Shown: positions 18,036 through 26,739, counted from the stretch's first letter. The stretch: DNA of 64,000 nucleotides from Limnohabitans sp. MMS-10A-178 (GCF_003063375.1 NZ_NERY01000003.1:186001-250000), one strand, 5' to 3'. Notes: generated by a model from the sequence alone, not told the origin. Translations and numbers: made by a program.

Positions 18036-19214
18036 ATGCTTCAAACTACGGGACTTATTCTTTCGGGCGGCGGCGCCCGTGCTGCTTATCAAGTTGGCGT
18101 ATTGGCTGCCATCAGTCGCATGCGACGCGAAGCTGGGGCCCCTGATGTCAACCCTTTCCCCGTTATTTCAGGCACATCTGCAGGCGCTATCAATGCCGCC
18201 TTCTTGGCCAGTAACGCAGACCGCTTTGACGCAGCGCTCGATGACTTGGTCCATATTTGGAAAAACTTTAAAGTTGAACAGGTCTATCGGTCTGACGTTT
18301 TAGGCATGATTCGTTCGGGAGCAAGATGGCTCTCGTTGCTGTCTTTAGGTTGGCTCATCGCGCAGAAAAAACTTCGGCCCAAATCGCTTCTAAACAACGA
18401 TCCTTTGAGTGAACTGTTAGCGCAGCACATTCACTTTGAACGCTTGCCTGCTCACTTGGAACAAGGTCATTTGCGTGCGTTGGCCATTACGGCGTCGAGT
18501 TACAGCACGGGCGAACACGTGACCTTTTACGACAGTCGCCATCCCGTCACGCCTTGGATTCGCAATCAGCGTTTGGCACAGCACTGCAATTTATCCAATG
18601 AACATCTTTTGGCCAGCTCGGCCATCCCCTTTATTTTTCCAGCCATGCGCTTGAATGGTCCACAAGGGACTGCTTATTTTGGAGATGGCGCCATGCGGCA
18701 AACCGCCCCAATCTCTCCCGCCATTCATTTGGGTGCCAGCAAAATTTTGGTAATAGGAGCTGGCCGAATGCTTGAGCCGCCAAAGAAAAGTACTGATCAG
18801 CCTACTTACCCCTCTTTGGCGCACATTGCAGGCCATGCTTTGTCCAGCATCTTTTTGGACTCACTGGCTGTGGATGTGGAGCGCATGCAGCGCATCAATC
18901 AAACGCTAGAACTCATCCCAGAAGAAAAAAGACAAGCAACTCACTTAAGGCCGATTCAATTGCTTCTCATTGCCCCCTCTCAGCGTTTGGATGCCATCGC
19001 TGAGAAGCATGCAGATGCGCTGCCCAAAACGGTCAAAAGTTTGTTGCGCACCTTGGGTGCTAATCCTAGCATGGGCCTGGGGCAAGGCAATGCGTTGGTG
19101 AGTTATTTGCTGTTTGAATCGGCTTATACCCAAGAGCTGATAGCGCTGGGCGAGGCCGACGCACAGGCGCAAGAGCAAGAGATCTACAAATTCTTTGGTT
19201 GGACAGCTAACTAA
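18036..19214 (+). CDS. Patatin-like phospholipase
   Basis: 392 residues. The N-terminus has the oxyanion loop LSGGGARAAYQ and the nucleophile elbow GTSAG (serine near residue 48), and the catalytic aspartate is in YFGDGAMRQ, making the Ser-Asp dyad of patatins that hydrolyse lipid acyl esters. No signal peptide is visible; it is likely cytosolic or peripheral to the membrane. The ATG at 18036 is used; an in-frame GTG two codons upstream is an alternative. A palindromic repeat element begins right after its stop. Confidence 0.9.
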   Translation: MLQTTGLILSGGGARAAYQVGVLAAISRMRREAGAPDVNPFPVISGTSAGAINAAFLASNADRFDAALDDLVHIWKNFKVEQVYRSDVLGMIRSGARWLSLLSLGWLIAQKKLRPKSLLNNDPLSELLAQHIHFERLPAHLEQGHLRALAITASSYSTGEHVTFYDSRHPVTPWIRNQRLAQHCNLSNEHLLASSAIPFIFPAMRLNGPQGTAYFGDGAMRQTAPISPAIHLGASKILVIGAGRMLEPPKKSTDQPTYPSLAHIAGHALSSIFLDSLAVDVERMQRINQTLELIPEEKRQATHLRPIQLLLIAPSQRLDAIAEKHADALPKTVKSLLRTLGANPSMGLGQGNALVSYLLFESAYTQELIALGEADAQAQEQEIYKFFGWTAN

Positions 19215-19330
19215 TTGGGGTCAAAAATAATTGGGGTCAGATCAACATTAATTTTTTTGGCTCAAAGTTCTCTGTGAATTACAGAAAATTAATGTTGATC
19301 TGACCCCAATTATTTGCCCCCAATTATTTA
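19213..19330. repeat. Palindromic element with 31-bp perfect inverted arms (REP/MITE-like)
   Basis: The arm 19225-19255 is the exact reverse complement of 19285-19315; each contains AATTGGGGTCAGATCAACAT or its complement, with a 29-bp spacer at 19256-19284. Shorter imperfect outer copies (AATTGGGGTC at 19213-19222 and GCCCCCAATTATT at 19316-19328) flank both ends. The GGGGTCAG core looks like repeats mobilised by REP-associated transposases, but no transposase gene is present. It lies between two convergent transcription units and would also fold as a bidirectional terminator. Confidence 0.8.
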
Positions 19331-19338
19331 GCCAAACG

Positions 19339-19731
19339 CTAGTTGACTGGGATATGAAGGGTCAGGCCAATGTAGTTTTTTTGAACCAGTGGCACCAACA
19401 CATACTTATCGGTGTACCACGCTCCCAATGCTGATCCCAAAGCGTGTGCAACCATATCAAGTTGTTGGCTGGAACGATTGCCTGATTTTGAAATCTCATA
19501 ATTTTGCGCAACAACACCGATGGCTGTGCTCAATCCAAAGCCAATCCAAGAGCAGTGCTCAGAATCTGAATATTTGTAGGTGATGTAGGACGCCATGGCA
19601 GCGCCGCCGATAGCGTGACTCATTTCGCTATAGAAGCCATCGCTTGCATGGCAAAGTGGGCTGGCAAGTAGAGTCAAAAAAACAAAGAACACACCATAAA
19701 GATTTTTAACCCAAGATAAAAAATAGCTCAT
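19339..19731 (-). CDS. Small exported protein of unknown function, weakly YfiM-like
   Basis: 130 residues with a signal peptide (hydrophobic VFFVFLTLLASPLCHA then SDGF). The mature part has two hydrophobic glycine/alanine-rich stretches, HAIGGAAMASYITYKYS and IGFGLSTAIGVVAQNYEIS, and a later QLDMVAHALGSALGAWY. The order of a histidine-containing hydrophobic patch, a serine-rich loop and a DxxAxxxGxxxG motif recalls YfiM/DUF2279 envelope proteins, but similarity is only by eye. The ATG overlaps the stop of the next upstream gene as ATGA, so the two are co-translated. Confidence 0.6.
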   Translation of the reverse strand: MSYFLSWVKNLYGVFFVFLTLLASPLCHASDGFYSEMSHAIGGAAMASYITYKYSDSEHCSWIGFGLSTAIGVVAQNYEISKSGNRSSQQLDMVAHALGSALGAWYTDKYVLVPLVQKNYIGLTLHIPVN

Positions 19732-20189
19732 GGTTGTTTCTTTGATTCGGTCATCTCATCTCTGATTTCTCGAAGTTGTGCATTGAAATCAAAATTTTCA
19801 TTTTGATCAAACGCAAGTTTGCGCCATTGATGCTGCAGATCTTTTTGTTTTTTCCCTCGATGCTTGATAGGGCAGAAATAGGCTTCAGTGGCCGCAATGA
19901 CGGCATGGGCAAAGCCAATCACCCCAACGCCGTAAGCGCAATACGTGCAATGAAATTTTGAAATCCAATCGAGATACTTGAGTTCTTGGCGATCAAAGAT
20001 GATGAACTGGCTTCTTGAAATTTTTGGAATGCCATAAATTGGAAAACAGCTAAATTGGTAAAAAGACACGCAGGCATCTAGCAGCGCAATGGGTAACACC
20101 ATGCTGTAAATGATGGGGCCAGTGAGCAAATTTAGGGGCCTTGAACGCTTGATCAACGCCAATAAGCCAATTTGATGGTTGGTTTTCAC
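19728..20189 (-). CDS. Conserved hypothetical protein with CxxC...CPIKH motif
   Basis: 153 residues, function not recognised. One membrane-like stretch lies at residues 21-40 (LLTGPIIYSMVLPIALLDAC). Cysteines and a histidine form a pattern C81-xx-C84 ... C106-PIK-H110 (KFHCTYCAYGVGV then AYFCPIKH) that could bind iron or zinc. I believe similar proteins are scattered in Proteobacteria as unnamed families, but the role is unknown. It is translationally coupled (ATGA) to the small exported protein downstream. Confidence 0.65.
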   Translation of the reverse strand: MKTNHQIGLLALIKRSRPLNLLTGPIIYSMVLPIALLDACVSFYQFSCFPIYGIPKISRSQFIIFDRQELKYLDWISKFHCTYCAYGVGVIGFAHAVIAATEAYFCPIKHRGKKQKDLQHQWRKLAFDQNENFDFNAQLREIRDEMTESKKQP

Positions 20190-20304
20190 AGGTGCCTTGT
20201 GAAGTCAAAATGTCAGGCCAATGAATGGGAAGAGGTCCCATTAAACAGGCTTGTATTCAAATTGACTTGATGTGAATCAACCAATATCTGATTGATTGAT
20301 CTCG

Positions 20305-21045
20305 TCAGGCACTAAGCTTCAGTGTTCGTTCAAATAAATTAAAAAGACGTTCCCAATGTCTTTCTGCGGCCTTGGCGTTGTACATGCCAGCCCTTTGGGG
20401 GAAAACAAAGCCATGCTCAACTTTTGGGTACCACTCAATGCGGTAGTTGGTATTGGCCTGCTTCAAAGCAAGTTCTAGTTTTTGAATGTCGGCAGGGGGT
20501 GCCCATTTGTCAATTTCTGCGCACGCGAAATAACTTTCGCATTTAATTTGGGGTGCCATCAGGTGGGGTGAATCGGGCTCGTTTGTGACCATGTTGGCGC
20601 CATGAATAGACGCAATGCTCTTGAATCGATTGGGAAATTGCGCTGCAATCCACATCACAATGGGACCACTCATGCAGTAGCCCACTGCACCAACGCGAGA
20701 TTGATCCGCCATGGCGTGGTTGTCGACAAATTTCAGCATGGCTTGCGTGTCAATTTGGCTAGTTTGCGCATTGAGCGAGGCCATGTGCGCAAACATCACA
20801 TCCATGGCTTCTGGGGTTCGCTCTTTGAGATAGAAATCTCGACTGCGGCGGTAATACAAATTGGGCAGCACTACAAAGTAGCCAACGCTGGCCAAGCGAC
20901 GAGCCATGTCATGAAGCTCTTCTCGCTTGCCAGGAGCATCCATGTAGAAAAAGACCACTGGATGGGGGCCATTCTCTTCAGGAAACACCACAAAGGTGTT
21001 CATGGCACCATTTGGCGTTTGAATATCAATGTTTTCTTCGATCAT
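20305..21045 (-). CDS. Dienelactone hydrolase family protein
   Basis: 246 residues from the ATG at 21045, just downstream of the Bug gene stop; a TTG at 21054 is the other possible start. Alpha/beta-hydrolase with the Cys-Asp-His triad of dienelactone hydrolases: C124 in GYCMSG, D179 in AEIDKWAPP, H211 in VEHGFVFPQ. The reaction is hydrolysis of an enol-lactone or ester formed after ring cleavage. It is the last gene of a five-gene minus operon beginning at 24827. Confidence 0.88.
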   Translation of the reverse strand: MIEENIDIQTPNGAMNTFVVFPEENGPHPVVFFYMDAPGKREELHDMARRLASVGYFVVLPNLYYRRSRDFYLKERTPEAMDVMFAHMASLNAQTSQIDTQAMLKFVDNHAMADQSRVGAVGYCMSGPIVMWIAAQFPNRFKSIASIHGANMVTNEPDSPHLMAPQIKCESYFACAEIDKWAPPADIQKLELALKQANTNYRIEWYPKVEHGFVFPQRAGMYNAKAAERHWERLFNLFERTLKLSA

Positions 21046-21046
21046 G

Positions 21047-22027
21047 TTACTCAATGGTGATGTTGGCGTCCTTGATCAACTTGGTCCATTTGGTTTGTTC
21101 CTGTTGAATGAATTTGTTGAATTCAACTGGTGTCAAATTGCCTGGCTCTGCACCTTTTTCATTCATAGCCTTGCGAACCTCCGGCATGCTCATGACTTTC
21201 TGAATGTCGTCGTGTAATTTTTTGACAATGTCAGGCGGGGTATTGGCATGCGCCAATAAACCAAACCACCCAATAGCGTCATAGCCACTCAATCCCGAGG
21301 TGTTGACTGGTGGAACGTTTGGCAAAGCTTCGATAGGTTTGAGGCCTGTCACCCCAATGGCTTTGACTCTTCCATTTTGAATTTGTGACATCGCAGTTTG
21401 AGTTGGCGCAAACATCAATTGAATGTGATTGGCCAATAGGTCGTTCAATGCGGGGCCCGTTCCTTTGTAAGGCACGTGAAGCATGTCAATGCCGGCTCGT
21501 GCTTTAAAGAGTTCGCCAGACAGATGCGAGGCCGCTCCAATGCCCGACGATCCGAAGGTTAGTTTTTTGGGATTTGCTTTGGCATAGGCAATGAGGTCAG
21601 CTGCATTTTTAACTGGCAGACTTGGATGGACCACCAATACATAGGCGTCGGCCGATACCAAAGAAATGCCCACAAATTTCGAAACATTTTTGTCATTGAT
21701 GACAGCCGTGGTTGCCATCATCAGTGTGTAACCATCTGGATTGGCTTTCGATACATAGTCTGCGCCAATTTGACCGCTTGCACCAGCCCTGTATTCCACA
21801 ATGACACTTTGGCCCCAAAGTGAGTTAAGTCTTGGTACTAAGATGCGCGCCAAATTGTCAGCACCACCCCCTGGTGTGAATGGCACAACGATGGTGACTG
21901 GCTTACTTGGAAATGTTTGCGCGTTGGCCAATTGGCAAAGCGACATAGTGCCGCCGAGAACAAAGATACCGATTGTTTTAAGCAAATTGCGAGTGCTTGA
22001 TGAGCCAATGTGATTTGACAATTTCAT
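21047..22027 (-). CDS. Bug/TctC-family receptor (orphan, copy 2)
   Basis: 326 residues with a long leader ending near LANAQ. Motifs FPSKPVTIVVPFTPGGGADNLARIL, EYRAGASGQIGADYV, GAASHLSGELFKARAGIDMLHVPYKG mark the Bug fold. As the fourth gene of the catabolic operon it is expected to bind the substrate or an intermediate of this pathway for import. No TctA or TctB genes are near. Spacing to the FAH gene (36 nt) and to the dienelactone hydrolase (1 nt between stop and ATG) shows one transcription unit. Confidence 0.9.
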   Translation of the reverse strand: MKLSNHIGSSSTRNLLKTIGIFVLGGTMSLCQLANAQTFPSKPVTIVVPFTPGGGADNLARILVPRLNSLWGQSVIVEYRAGASGQIGADYVSKANPDGYTLMMATTAVINDKNVSKFVGISLVSADAYVLVVHPSLPVKNAADLIAYAKANPKKLTFGSSGIGAASHLSGELFKARAGIDMLHVPYKGTGPALNDLLANHIQLMFAPTQTAMSQIQNGRVKAIGVTGLKPIEALPNVPPVNTSGLSGYDAIGWFGLLAHANTPPDIVKKLHDDIQKVMSMPEVRKAMNEKGAEPGNLTPVEFNKFIQQEQTKWTKLIKDANITIE

Positions 22028-22063
22028 AGGAGGTCTCTTTTGGGTAATGGGTGAATAAATACT

Positions 22064-22987
22064 TTAGACAATGGTTGTGCTCAAAGTGGCAATGCCTTCG
22101 ATGGCACATTCAACAACATCGCCAGGCTTTAAAAAGAGCGCAGCTGCATTGGGTTTGCCAACGGCAACACCGCCGGGAGCCCCTGTAGAAAACATATCGC
22201 CTGCCTCAATGGGAATGTATTGTGAGAAGTGTTCCACAATGTCGGGCAGTTTCCAAATTTGGTCACTGGTGTTCACTCGCATGCGCTCTTCACCATTCAC
22301 AGAGCATGTCATCCACAAATTGTAGGGATCGGGTATTTCGTCCATTGTGATAATTTCTGGACCAAGAGGGCCAAAGCCTGGGATATTTTTGGCAGTCCAA
22401 AATCTTGAGCCTGAGGCAACTTCGCGCTGCTGAAGATCTCTGCAAGTGAGGTCATTCAAAATGGTGACGCCGGCAATGTAGTTGAATGCATCCGCTTTTT
22501 TGACTCCCAAAGCACGTTTGCCCATCACAAACACAAGCTCTGGCTCGTAGTCGAGGCGCACAATGCCATCAGGCTTTTTAACATGCGCCTCATGGCCCAC
22601 CAAGCAAGAATTCAATTTGATGAATCCTGTGGGTTCTTGGGGAATTTCTTTGATCAAATTGGTTTGTTGCAGCTCTTCTAAGTGCTTCCGATAGTTTTTT
22701 CCAACACACAAAAATTTGTCTGCATCAACAATAGGTGGCAAATAGGTAATAGACGCTTTGTCAAGCCATGCAGATTGAAATGTCGTCGCATCGCTCAATG
22801 CTTTTGAATTTAAATGTCGAACGCGTGCCATGCCTTCAGTGCCAGCGGCAAGCAAGGACTTCATGTTGGAGGGCATGCCGATTTCGCCAGCAATTTTGGC
22901 TGCTTCTTTCAAGTTGAGAATTTTTTCGTTGGTACGGATACCAATCAAGGGCTCTGAATGATTCAGAGTGAATGTGAGAAGACGCAT
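22064..22987 (-). CDS. Fumarylacetoacetate hydrolase (FAH) family protein
   Basis: 307 residues. The C-terminal FAH domain (about 90-300) shows the divalent-metal acids in RLDYEPELVFVMGKRA and the ILNDLTCRDLQ and GDMFSTGAPGGVAVGK signature segments. Members cleave C-C bonds of acylpyruvates or diketones or act as hydratases and decarboxylases. Operon neighbours (a diketone-hydrolase-like crotonase upstream, dienelactone hydrolase downstream) suggest a step after ring opening. The exact substrate cannot be deduced. Confidence 0.88.
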   Translation of the reverse strand: MRLLTFTLNHSEPLIGIRTNEKILNLKEAAKIAGEIGMPSNMKSLLAAGTEGMARVRHLNSKALSDATTFQSAWLDKASITYLPPIVDADKFLCVGKNYRKHLEELQQTNLIKEIPQEPTGFIKLNSCLVGHEAHVKKPDGIVRLDYEPELVFVMGKRALGVKKADAFNYIAGVTILNDLTCRDLQQREVASGSRFWTAKNIPGFGPLGPEIITMDEIPDPYNLWMTCSVNGEERMRVNTSDQIWKLPDIVEHFSQYIPIEAGDMFSTGAPGGVAVGKPNAAALFLKPGDVVECAIEGIATLSTTIV

Positions 22988-23046
22988 GAAAGAAAGCCTT
23001 TGGTTATAAAAAAAGGGAAAGCAAATGAATAAGCAAATGACGTAGC

Positions 23047-23826
23047 TTATTTGTGACTGCTTGAGTTCGAATTGTGCGTGGCAGCCAATCCTTCAAGCGC
23101 AAGACCGTAGCCATGCATGTCAAGAATTTTCTTTTTCAATTCTTGAGTAGCCAAAACGCGTGAATAGCGCCGTAGGAGAGGGCTACGCAGTTTGATATAA
23201 CGCGCCAGCTCCCATGCCCTGGGCAACAATTGATCCAAAGGCAACACTTCATTGACCAAGCCTACATCTTTGGCTTCTTGCGCATTGATAGTTTGACCCG
23301 TCAAAAGAAAATATCGGCCTCGGTTGGTGCCCATCAAGTGGGGAAACACAACATGCACGCCGTCACCGGGTACCAGGCCACCCCAAAAATGGGCTGAGTC
23401 TTGAAAGGTGGCTGTGTCTGCCGCCAAAACGATGTCAGACAGCAATGGAATTTCGGCATGGCGAAGCGTGGGGCCATTGATAGCAGCAATGATGGGAACT
23501 TCAATGTTCAAAAGATTCAGCAGCAGGTGCTTGCCTTCGAAATAAATTTTGTCCCACTCCATGGCGGTCACTGGATGGCTCACGTGATTGTGGCCATTGG
23601 GGCCCAAAGCTGGCCCACTGAATGCCGCGCCTGTGCCGGTCAGGATGATGACTTCATTGTCATAATCTTGTCCGATCTCATGGAAGGCGCGAGTGAGTTC
23701 GCCGTGCGGCAATAAACTCCAGTGAAGGGGCCCGCCATTGGTATGCAACTTGACTTCAAGGATACCGTCGGTTCGGCTCATTTGAATAGTCTGATATTTG
23801 TTGGCGTAGTTTTCTAATTTCAGCAT
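23047..23826 (-). CDS. Crotonase-superfamily C-C hydrolase, 6-oxocamphor-hydrolase-like
   Basis: 259 residues, crotonase fold. Instead of hydratase glutamates it has H123 (LRHAEIP), H146 (SAHFWGG) and D155 (VPGDGVH) spaced 23 and 9 residues apart, exactly as His122, His145 and Asp154 of 6-oxocamphor hydrolase; E245 would align with Glu244 of that enzyme. The segment VPGDGVHVVFPHLMGTNRGRYFLLTGQ is also of that branch. The family performs retro-Claisen cleavage of cyclic beta-diketones. It is the second gene of the operon, between a Bug receptor and the FAH hydrolase. Automatic annotation would say enoyl-CoA hydratase. Confidence 0.8.
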   Translation of the reverse strand: MLKLENYANKYQTIQMSRTDGILEVKLHTNGGPLHWSLLPHGELTRAFHEIGQDYDNEVIILTGTGAAFSGPALGPNGHNHVSHPVTAMEWDKIYFEGKHLLLNLLNIEVPIIAAINGPTLRHAEIPLLSDIVLAADTATFQDSAHFWGGLVPGDGVHVVFPHLMGTNRGRYFLLTGQTINAQEAKDVGLVNEVLPLDQLLPRAWELARYIKLRSPLLRRYSRVLATQELKKKILDMHGYGLALEGLAATHNSNSSSHK

Positions 23827-23867
23827 GGATTCCTTGTTGCAAATTGATATTTATTCTTGCCAAACAA

Positions 23868-24827
23868 TCAGTCCATCTTTGCGCCAGATTTCACGATCAC
23901 CTGTTCCCATTTGTCAATTTCAGACTTAACAAATGATCTGAACTCTTCAGGGCTGTTGCCAACAGGCTCTGCACCCTGTGCTTCCATTTTTTCTTTGATG
24001 TCTGCAGATTGAAGCGCTTTGATTGAGGCGTTGTAAAGCGCTGCCACGATGTGTGGGGGTGTTTTGGCGGGGGCAAATAAGCCGTTCCAGCTTGACACTT
24101 CAAAATCGGACAAGCCTGCCTCAGCCATGGTAGGTACATTGGGCATTGTGGCCATGCGTTTTTTGCTGGCGACAGCCAACACGTTCAGTTTGCCGCTTTT
24201 CAAATGCGGAATGGCAGACAAAGCCGTTTGAAAACTCATTTGAACTTGCCCCCCCAACAGGTCGGAAATGGCCGGTGCGGCACCCTTGTAGGGCACATGG
24301 ATCAAATCAATGTTGGCGCGCATTTTTAAAAGCTCGCCCGCCAGATGGGGTGATCCACCATTGCCGCTTGAAGAAAAAGCAAACTTGCCAGGATTCTGTT
24401 TGGCGACCGCAATGAATTCTCTGAGATTCTTGGCGGGCACGGAGGGGTGCAATGTGAGCACCGAAGGTGCCGTCATAAATTGTGTGATGTGCACAAAGTC
24501 ACGCATGGTGTCGTAGCCCAGATTTTTGAAGGCCGTCATGTTGGTGGCGTTGGCGATGGTGCCCAAAAGCAGGGTGTAACCATCGGGTGCGCTTTTCGCT
24601 ACAAATTCTGATGCAATGTTGCTGCTGGCTCCCGCACGATTTTCAACCACCACCGGTTGGCCCAAAGTCTCTTGCAGCTTGATGGCAATGCTTCGCGCCA
24701 CGATGTCAGTAGCGCCACCTGGTGCATAACCCACCAACAAGCGGATGGGTTTCACAGGATAGGCCTGATCTTGCGCATAACTTGTGAGGGATATTAGGGA
24801 AAGAAAGACAGCCAAAATTCGTTTCAT
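23868..24827 (-). CDS. Bug/TctC-family receptor (orphan, copy 3)
   Basis: 319 residues from MKRILAVFLSLISLTSYAQ, a compact signal peptide; an upstream start at 24899 would add a tail overlapping the divergent promoter. Mature motifs VKPIRLLVGYAPGGATDIVARS, ENRAGASSNIASEFVAK and GSPHLAGELLKMRANIDLIHVPYKGA identify the Bug fold. It heads the five-gene catabolic operon and is divergent from the TauD-like gene, a layout that suggests it captures the pathway's starting compound. No permease subunits are nearby. Confidence 0.9.
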   Translation of the reverse strand: MKRILAVFLSLISLTSYAQDQAYPVKPIRLLVGYAPGGATDIVARSIAIKLQETLGQPVVVENRAGASSNIASEFVAKSAPDGYTLLLGTIANATNMTAFKNLGYDTMRDFVHITQFMTAPSVLTLHPSVPAKNLREFIAVAKQNPGKFAFSSSGNGGSPHLAGELLKMRANIDLIHVPYKGAAPAISDLLGGQVQMSFQTALSAIPHLKSGKLNVLAVASKKRMATMPNVPTMAEAGLSDFEVSSWNGLFAPAKTPPHIVAALYNASIKALQSADIKEKMEAQGAEPVGNSPEEFRSFVKSEIDKWEQVIVKSGAKMD

Positions 24828-25032
24828 AAGAAGCCTGTGTTTGTCGATACAAAAGAAGCCTGAAGTGTAGGGACAGATGGTGCTCTCAAGCAAGGTCAAA
24901 TCATTGGTGTTGTCCCTATGTGAGAAATTGGCACGTCTTTATTCAGTAAGATGGCTTTTGAAGCGTCGAAACTCAGCAGGTATTTGGCTTCTGTGGTTTC
25001 TGCCTCAGGCTATTGGAGTAAAGCAAAGTGTT

Positions 25033-26136
25033 ATGAGTTCCTTCATTCAAACCAATCTAGAGAAACCGCGTGCATGGTTTCCAAAAGAGCTTCGTCAAGA
25101 TTTCTCATGGATTCACCATCTTAGCCGTGAGGCCGTGATTGAAATTGAGCAAGCGCTGCAGCACGCCAAGGCCACTCAAAAGTCGTGGCTTCAAATGACA
25201 GCTAACGATTTCCCACTTCAACGCCATGCCAAGCAAGCCATTGATCAAGCATTTGCCGTCACACAAACGGCTTATGGCATGTGTCTTTTAAAAGGCTTTC
25301 CCGTAGAGCGTTGGTCAGTCGAGGATGCGCGCTTGGCGCACTGGGGCATTGGATTGAATGTAGGCGTAGCCAGAACTCAAAATCGGGCCAGTCAGGTGAT
25401 GAACGATGTGCGTGACGAAGGCGGAAGCTACAAAGTAAAAAACGGGCGAGGGTACAACACCAATGCTGGTTTGGATTTTCATGTTGACTCCTGCGACGTT
25501 GTGGCCTTGCTTTGTTTGCAAACCGCCAAAACAGGTGGTACCAGCAAAGTAACCAGCTCCATCGCAATTGTGGACGAAATCAAACGCCTGCGGCCTGACT
25601 TGATTCCTGTGATGCAGCAGCCTTTTTATTACAGCTATCAGGGCACCAACGATGCTACACAGCCCCCTTTTTACAAATGCCCCATTTTGGGCAACGAGCC
25701 TGATTTCTTTGCATTGCGTGCAAACCGAAAAAATGTCACGGCGGCCCAAGTCGATTTCCCTGAAGTGCCACGCTTAACTCCAAAGCAAATTGAGTTGTTA
25801 GATCTTTTGGACGAACTGCTGCCCGATGACAAATTTTGCTATTCGATGCAACTCGATCGCGGCGATATGCAGTTGCTCAACAACTACGTGGTCATTCATT
25901 CAAGGACCAACTTTGAAGACCACGAAGCGCCAGAGCTAAAGCGCCATTTGTTGCGGCTTTGGTTGAGCATTCCACAAGGGCAGCGCTTGCCGTCCTTGTG
26001 GAAAGAGTATTTTGGCGAGATTGAAGCTGGCTCAGTGCGAGGCGGCGTGAGGGGTAACCAAATTACCGAAGAGTTTTTGGCTTATGAGCGTCGCCAAGCT
26101 GCCAATTTGGGAATGAAGCTTTTGCAGAAGGTTTGA
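25033..26136 (+). CDS. TauD/TfdA-family Fe(II)/2-oxoglutarate-type dioxygenase
   Basis: 367 residues from the ATG at 25033; the in-frame region upstream (from 24877) has no family resemblance and overlaps the divergent promoter. The HxD iron ligands are H150 and D152 (LDFHVDSCD), with the distal histidine H289 in VVIHSRTNF and the 2-oxoglutarate-type arginine further on in HLLRLWLS. Such enzymes hydroxylate or dealkylate substrates, decarboxylating 2-oxoglutarate. Divergent from the Bug/diketone-hydrolase operon, so a first oxygenation step in the same pathway is plausible. A 12-bp stem hairpin overlaps its stop codon. Confidence 0.87.
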   Translation: MSSFIQTNLEKPRAWFPKELRQDFSWIHHLSREAVIEIEQALQHAKATQKSWLQMTANDFPLQRHAKQAIDQAFAVTQTAYGMCLLKGFPVERWSVEDARLAHWGIGLNVGVARTQNRASQVMNDVRDEGGSYKVKNGRGYNTNAGLDFHVDSCDVVALLCLQTAKTGGTSKVTSSIAIVDEIKRLRPDLIPVMQQPFYYSYQGTNDATQPPFYKCPILGNEPDFFALRANRKNVTAAQVDFPEVPRLTPKQIELLDLLDELLPDDKFCYSMQLDRGDMQLLNNYVVIHSRTNFEDHEAPELKRHLLRLWLSIPQGQRLPSLWKEYFGEIEAGSVRGGVRGNQITEEFLAYERRQAANLGMKLLQKV

Positions 26137-26157
26137 AGCATTGACGCTTCAAACCTT
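26128..26157. terminator. Hairpin at the 3' end of the TauD-like gene
   Basis: AAGGTTTGAAGC (26128-26139) pairs perfectly with GCTTCAAACCTT (26146-26157) over a 6-nt loop; it spans the stop codon. No U-tract follows on either strand, so intrinsic termination is uncertain, but it sits between two convergent genes. Confidence 0.55.
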
Positions 26158-26176
26158 GATTGGCGTGAGATGTGGC

Positions 26177-26200
26177 TAGAAATAGGCCTAGAAATAGGCC
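26177..26200. repeat. Two tandem copies of a 12-bp unit
   Basis: TAGAAATAGGCC occurs at 26177-26188 and again at 26189-26200, in the 75-bp gap between convergent genes. Each copy contains GGCC. No function is apparent; slippage duplication is the simplest explanation. Confidence 0.7.
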
Positions 26201-26211
26201 CAGAGGCCTGC

Positions 26212-26637
26212 TTAGTCGGTTATCAAGCCGCAGGCCTTGACGCCAGCTTTGCAAATGATTTCGTCTTCATCGCCCGTGCCGCCACTGGCACCCACGGCTC
26301 CCAGCACATTGCCATTGGCATCTTTGATCAAGACGGCACCAGGTTGAGGTAAAAATTTTCCTTCTGCTGTAGCCGAAAGGGTAATGAAAAAGTTAGGGTT
26401 GTCTTTGGCTCGTTCGGCCAACGCACGGCTGGAAATGCCCATGCCAACAGCACCCCATGCTTTGCCGCGAGCAATGTCAAAGCGAAACATGCTTGCACCG
26501 TCTTCGCGGCCAAAAGCCACCAACTGGCCGGAAGCATCCAATACGGCTATGCCCATGGGCTTGTAATTGGCTGCGCGAGCCGCAGCACGAGCGCCCTGAA
26601 TAATGTGATTGGCTTGATCGAGAGTAAGTTGGTTCAA
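26212..26637 (-). CDS. GlcG/HbpS heme-binding-like family protein
   Basis: 141 residues covering the whole GlcG/HbpS domain (MGIAVLDASGQLVAFGREDGAS, FITLSATAEGKFLPQPGAVLI, GAVGASGGTGDEDE). Members bind haem or cobalamin-like ligands or occur as accessory proteins in glycolate and aromatic catabolic operons. No signal peptide, so cytosolic here. It is divergent from the carboxymuconolactone-decarboxylase-family gene, across 102 bp, and ends toward the TauD-like gene. Its role in this cluster is unclear. Confidence 0.87.
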   Translation of the reverse strand: MNQLTLDQANHIIQGARAAARAANYKPMGIAVLDASGQLVAFGREDGASMFRFDIARGKAWGAVGMGISSRALAERAKDNPNFFITLSATAEGKFLPQPGAVLIKDANGNVLGAVGASGGTGDEDEIICKAGVKACGLITD

Positions 26638-26739
26638 AGTAGTCTCCAGTTGAGTGTGTATTGGGGGATCAGTGTGTCTTAGAATAACTTTTAAGAGCCG
26701 GTTTATGCGGTGCTTACTTTAACAGCTTGATTTTATTGA

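Noticed and set aside
24877-25032. Extended TauD-like N-terminus
   Set aside because: No similarity to the family and overlaps the divergent promoter and Bug leader region.
26177-26200. Possible CRISPR or regulatory repeat array
   Set aside because: Only two adjacent 12-bp copies with no spacers; treated as a local duplication.
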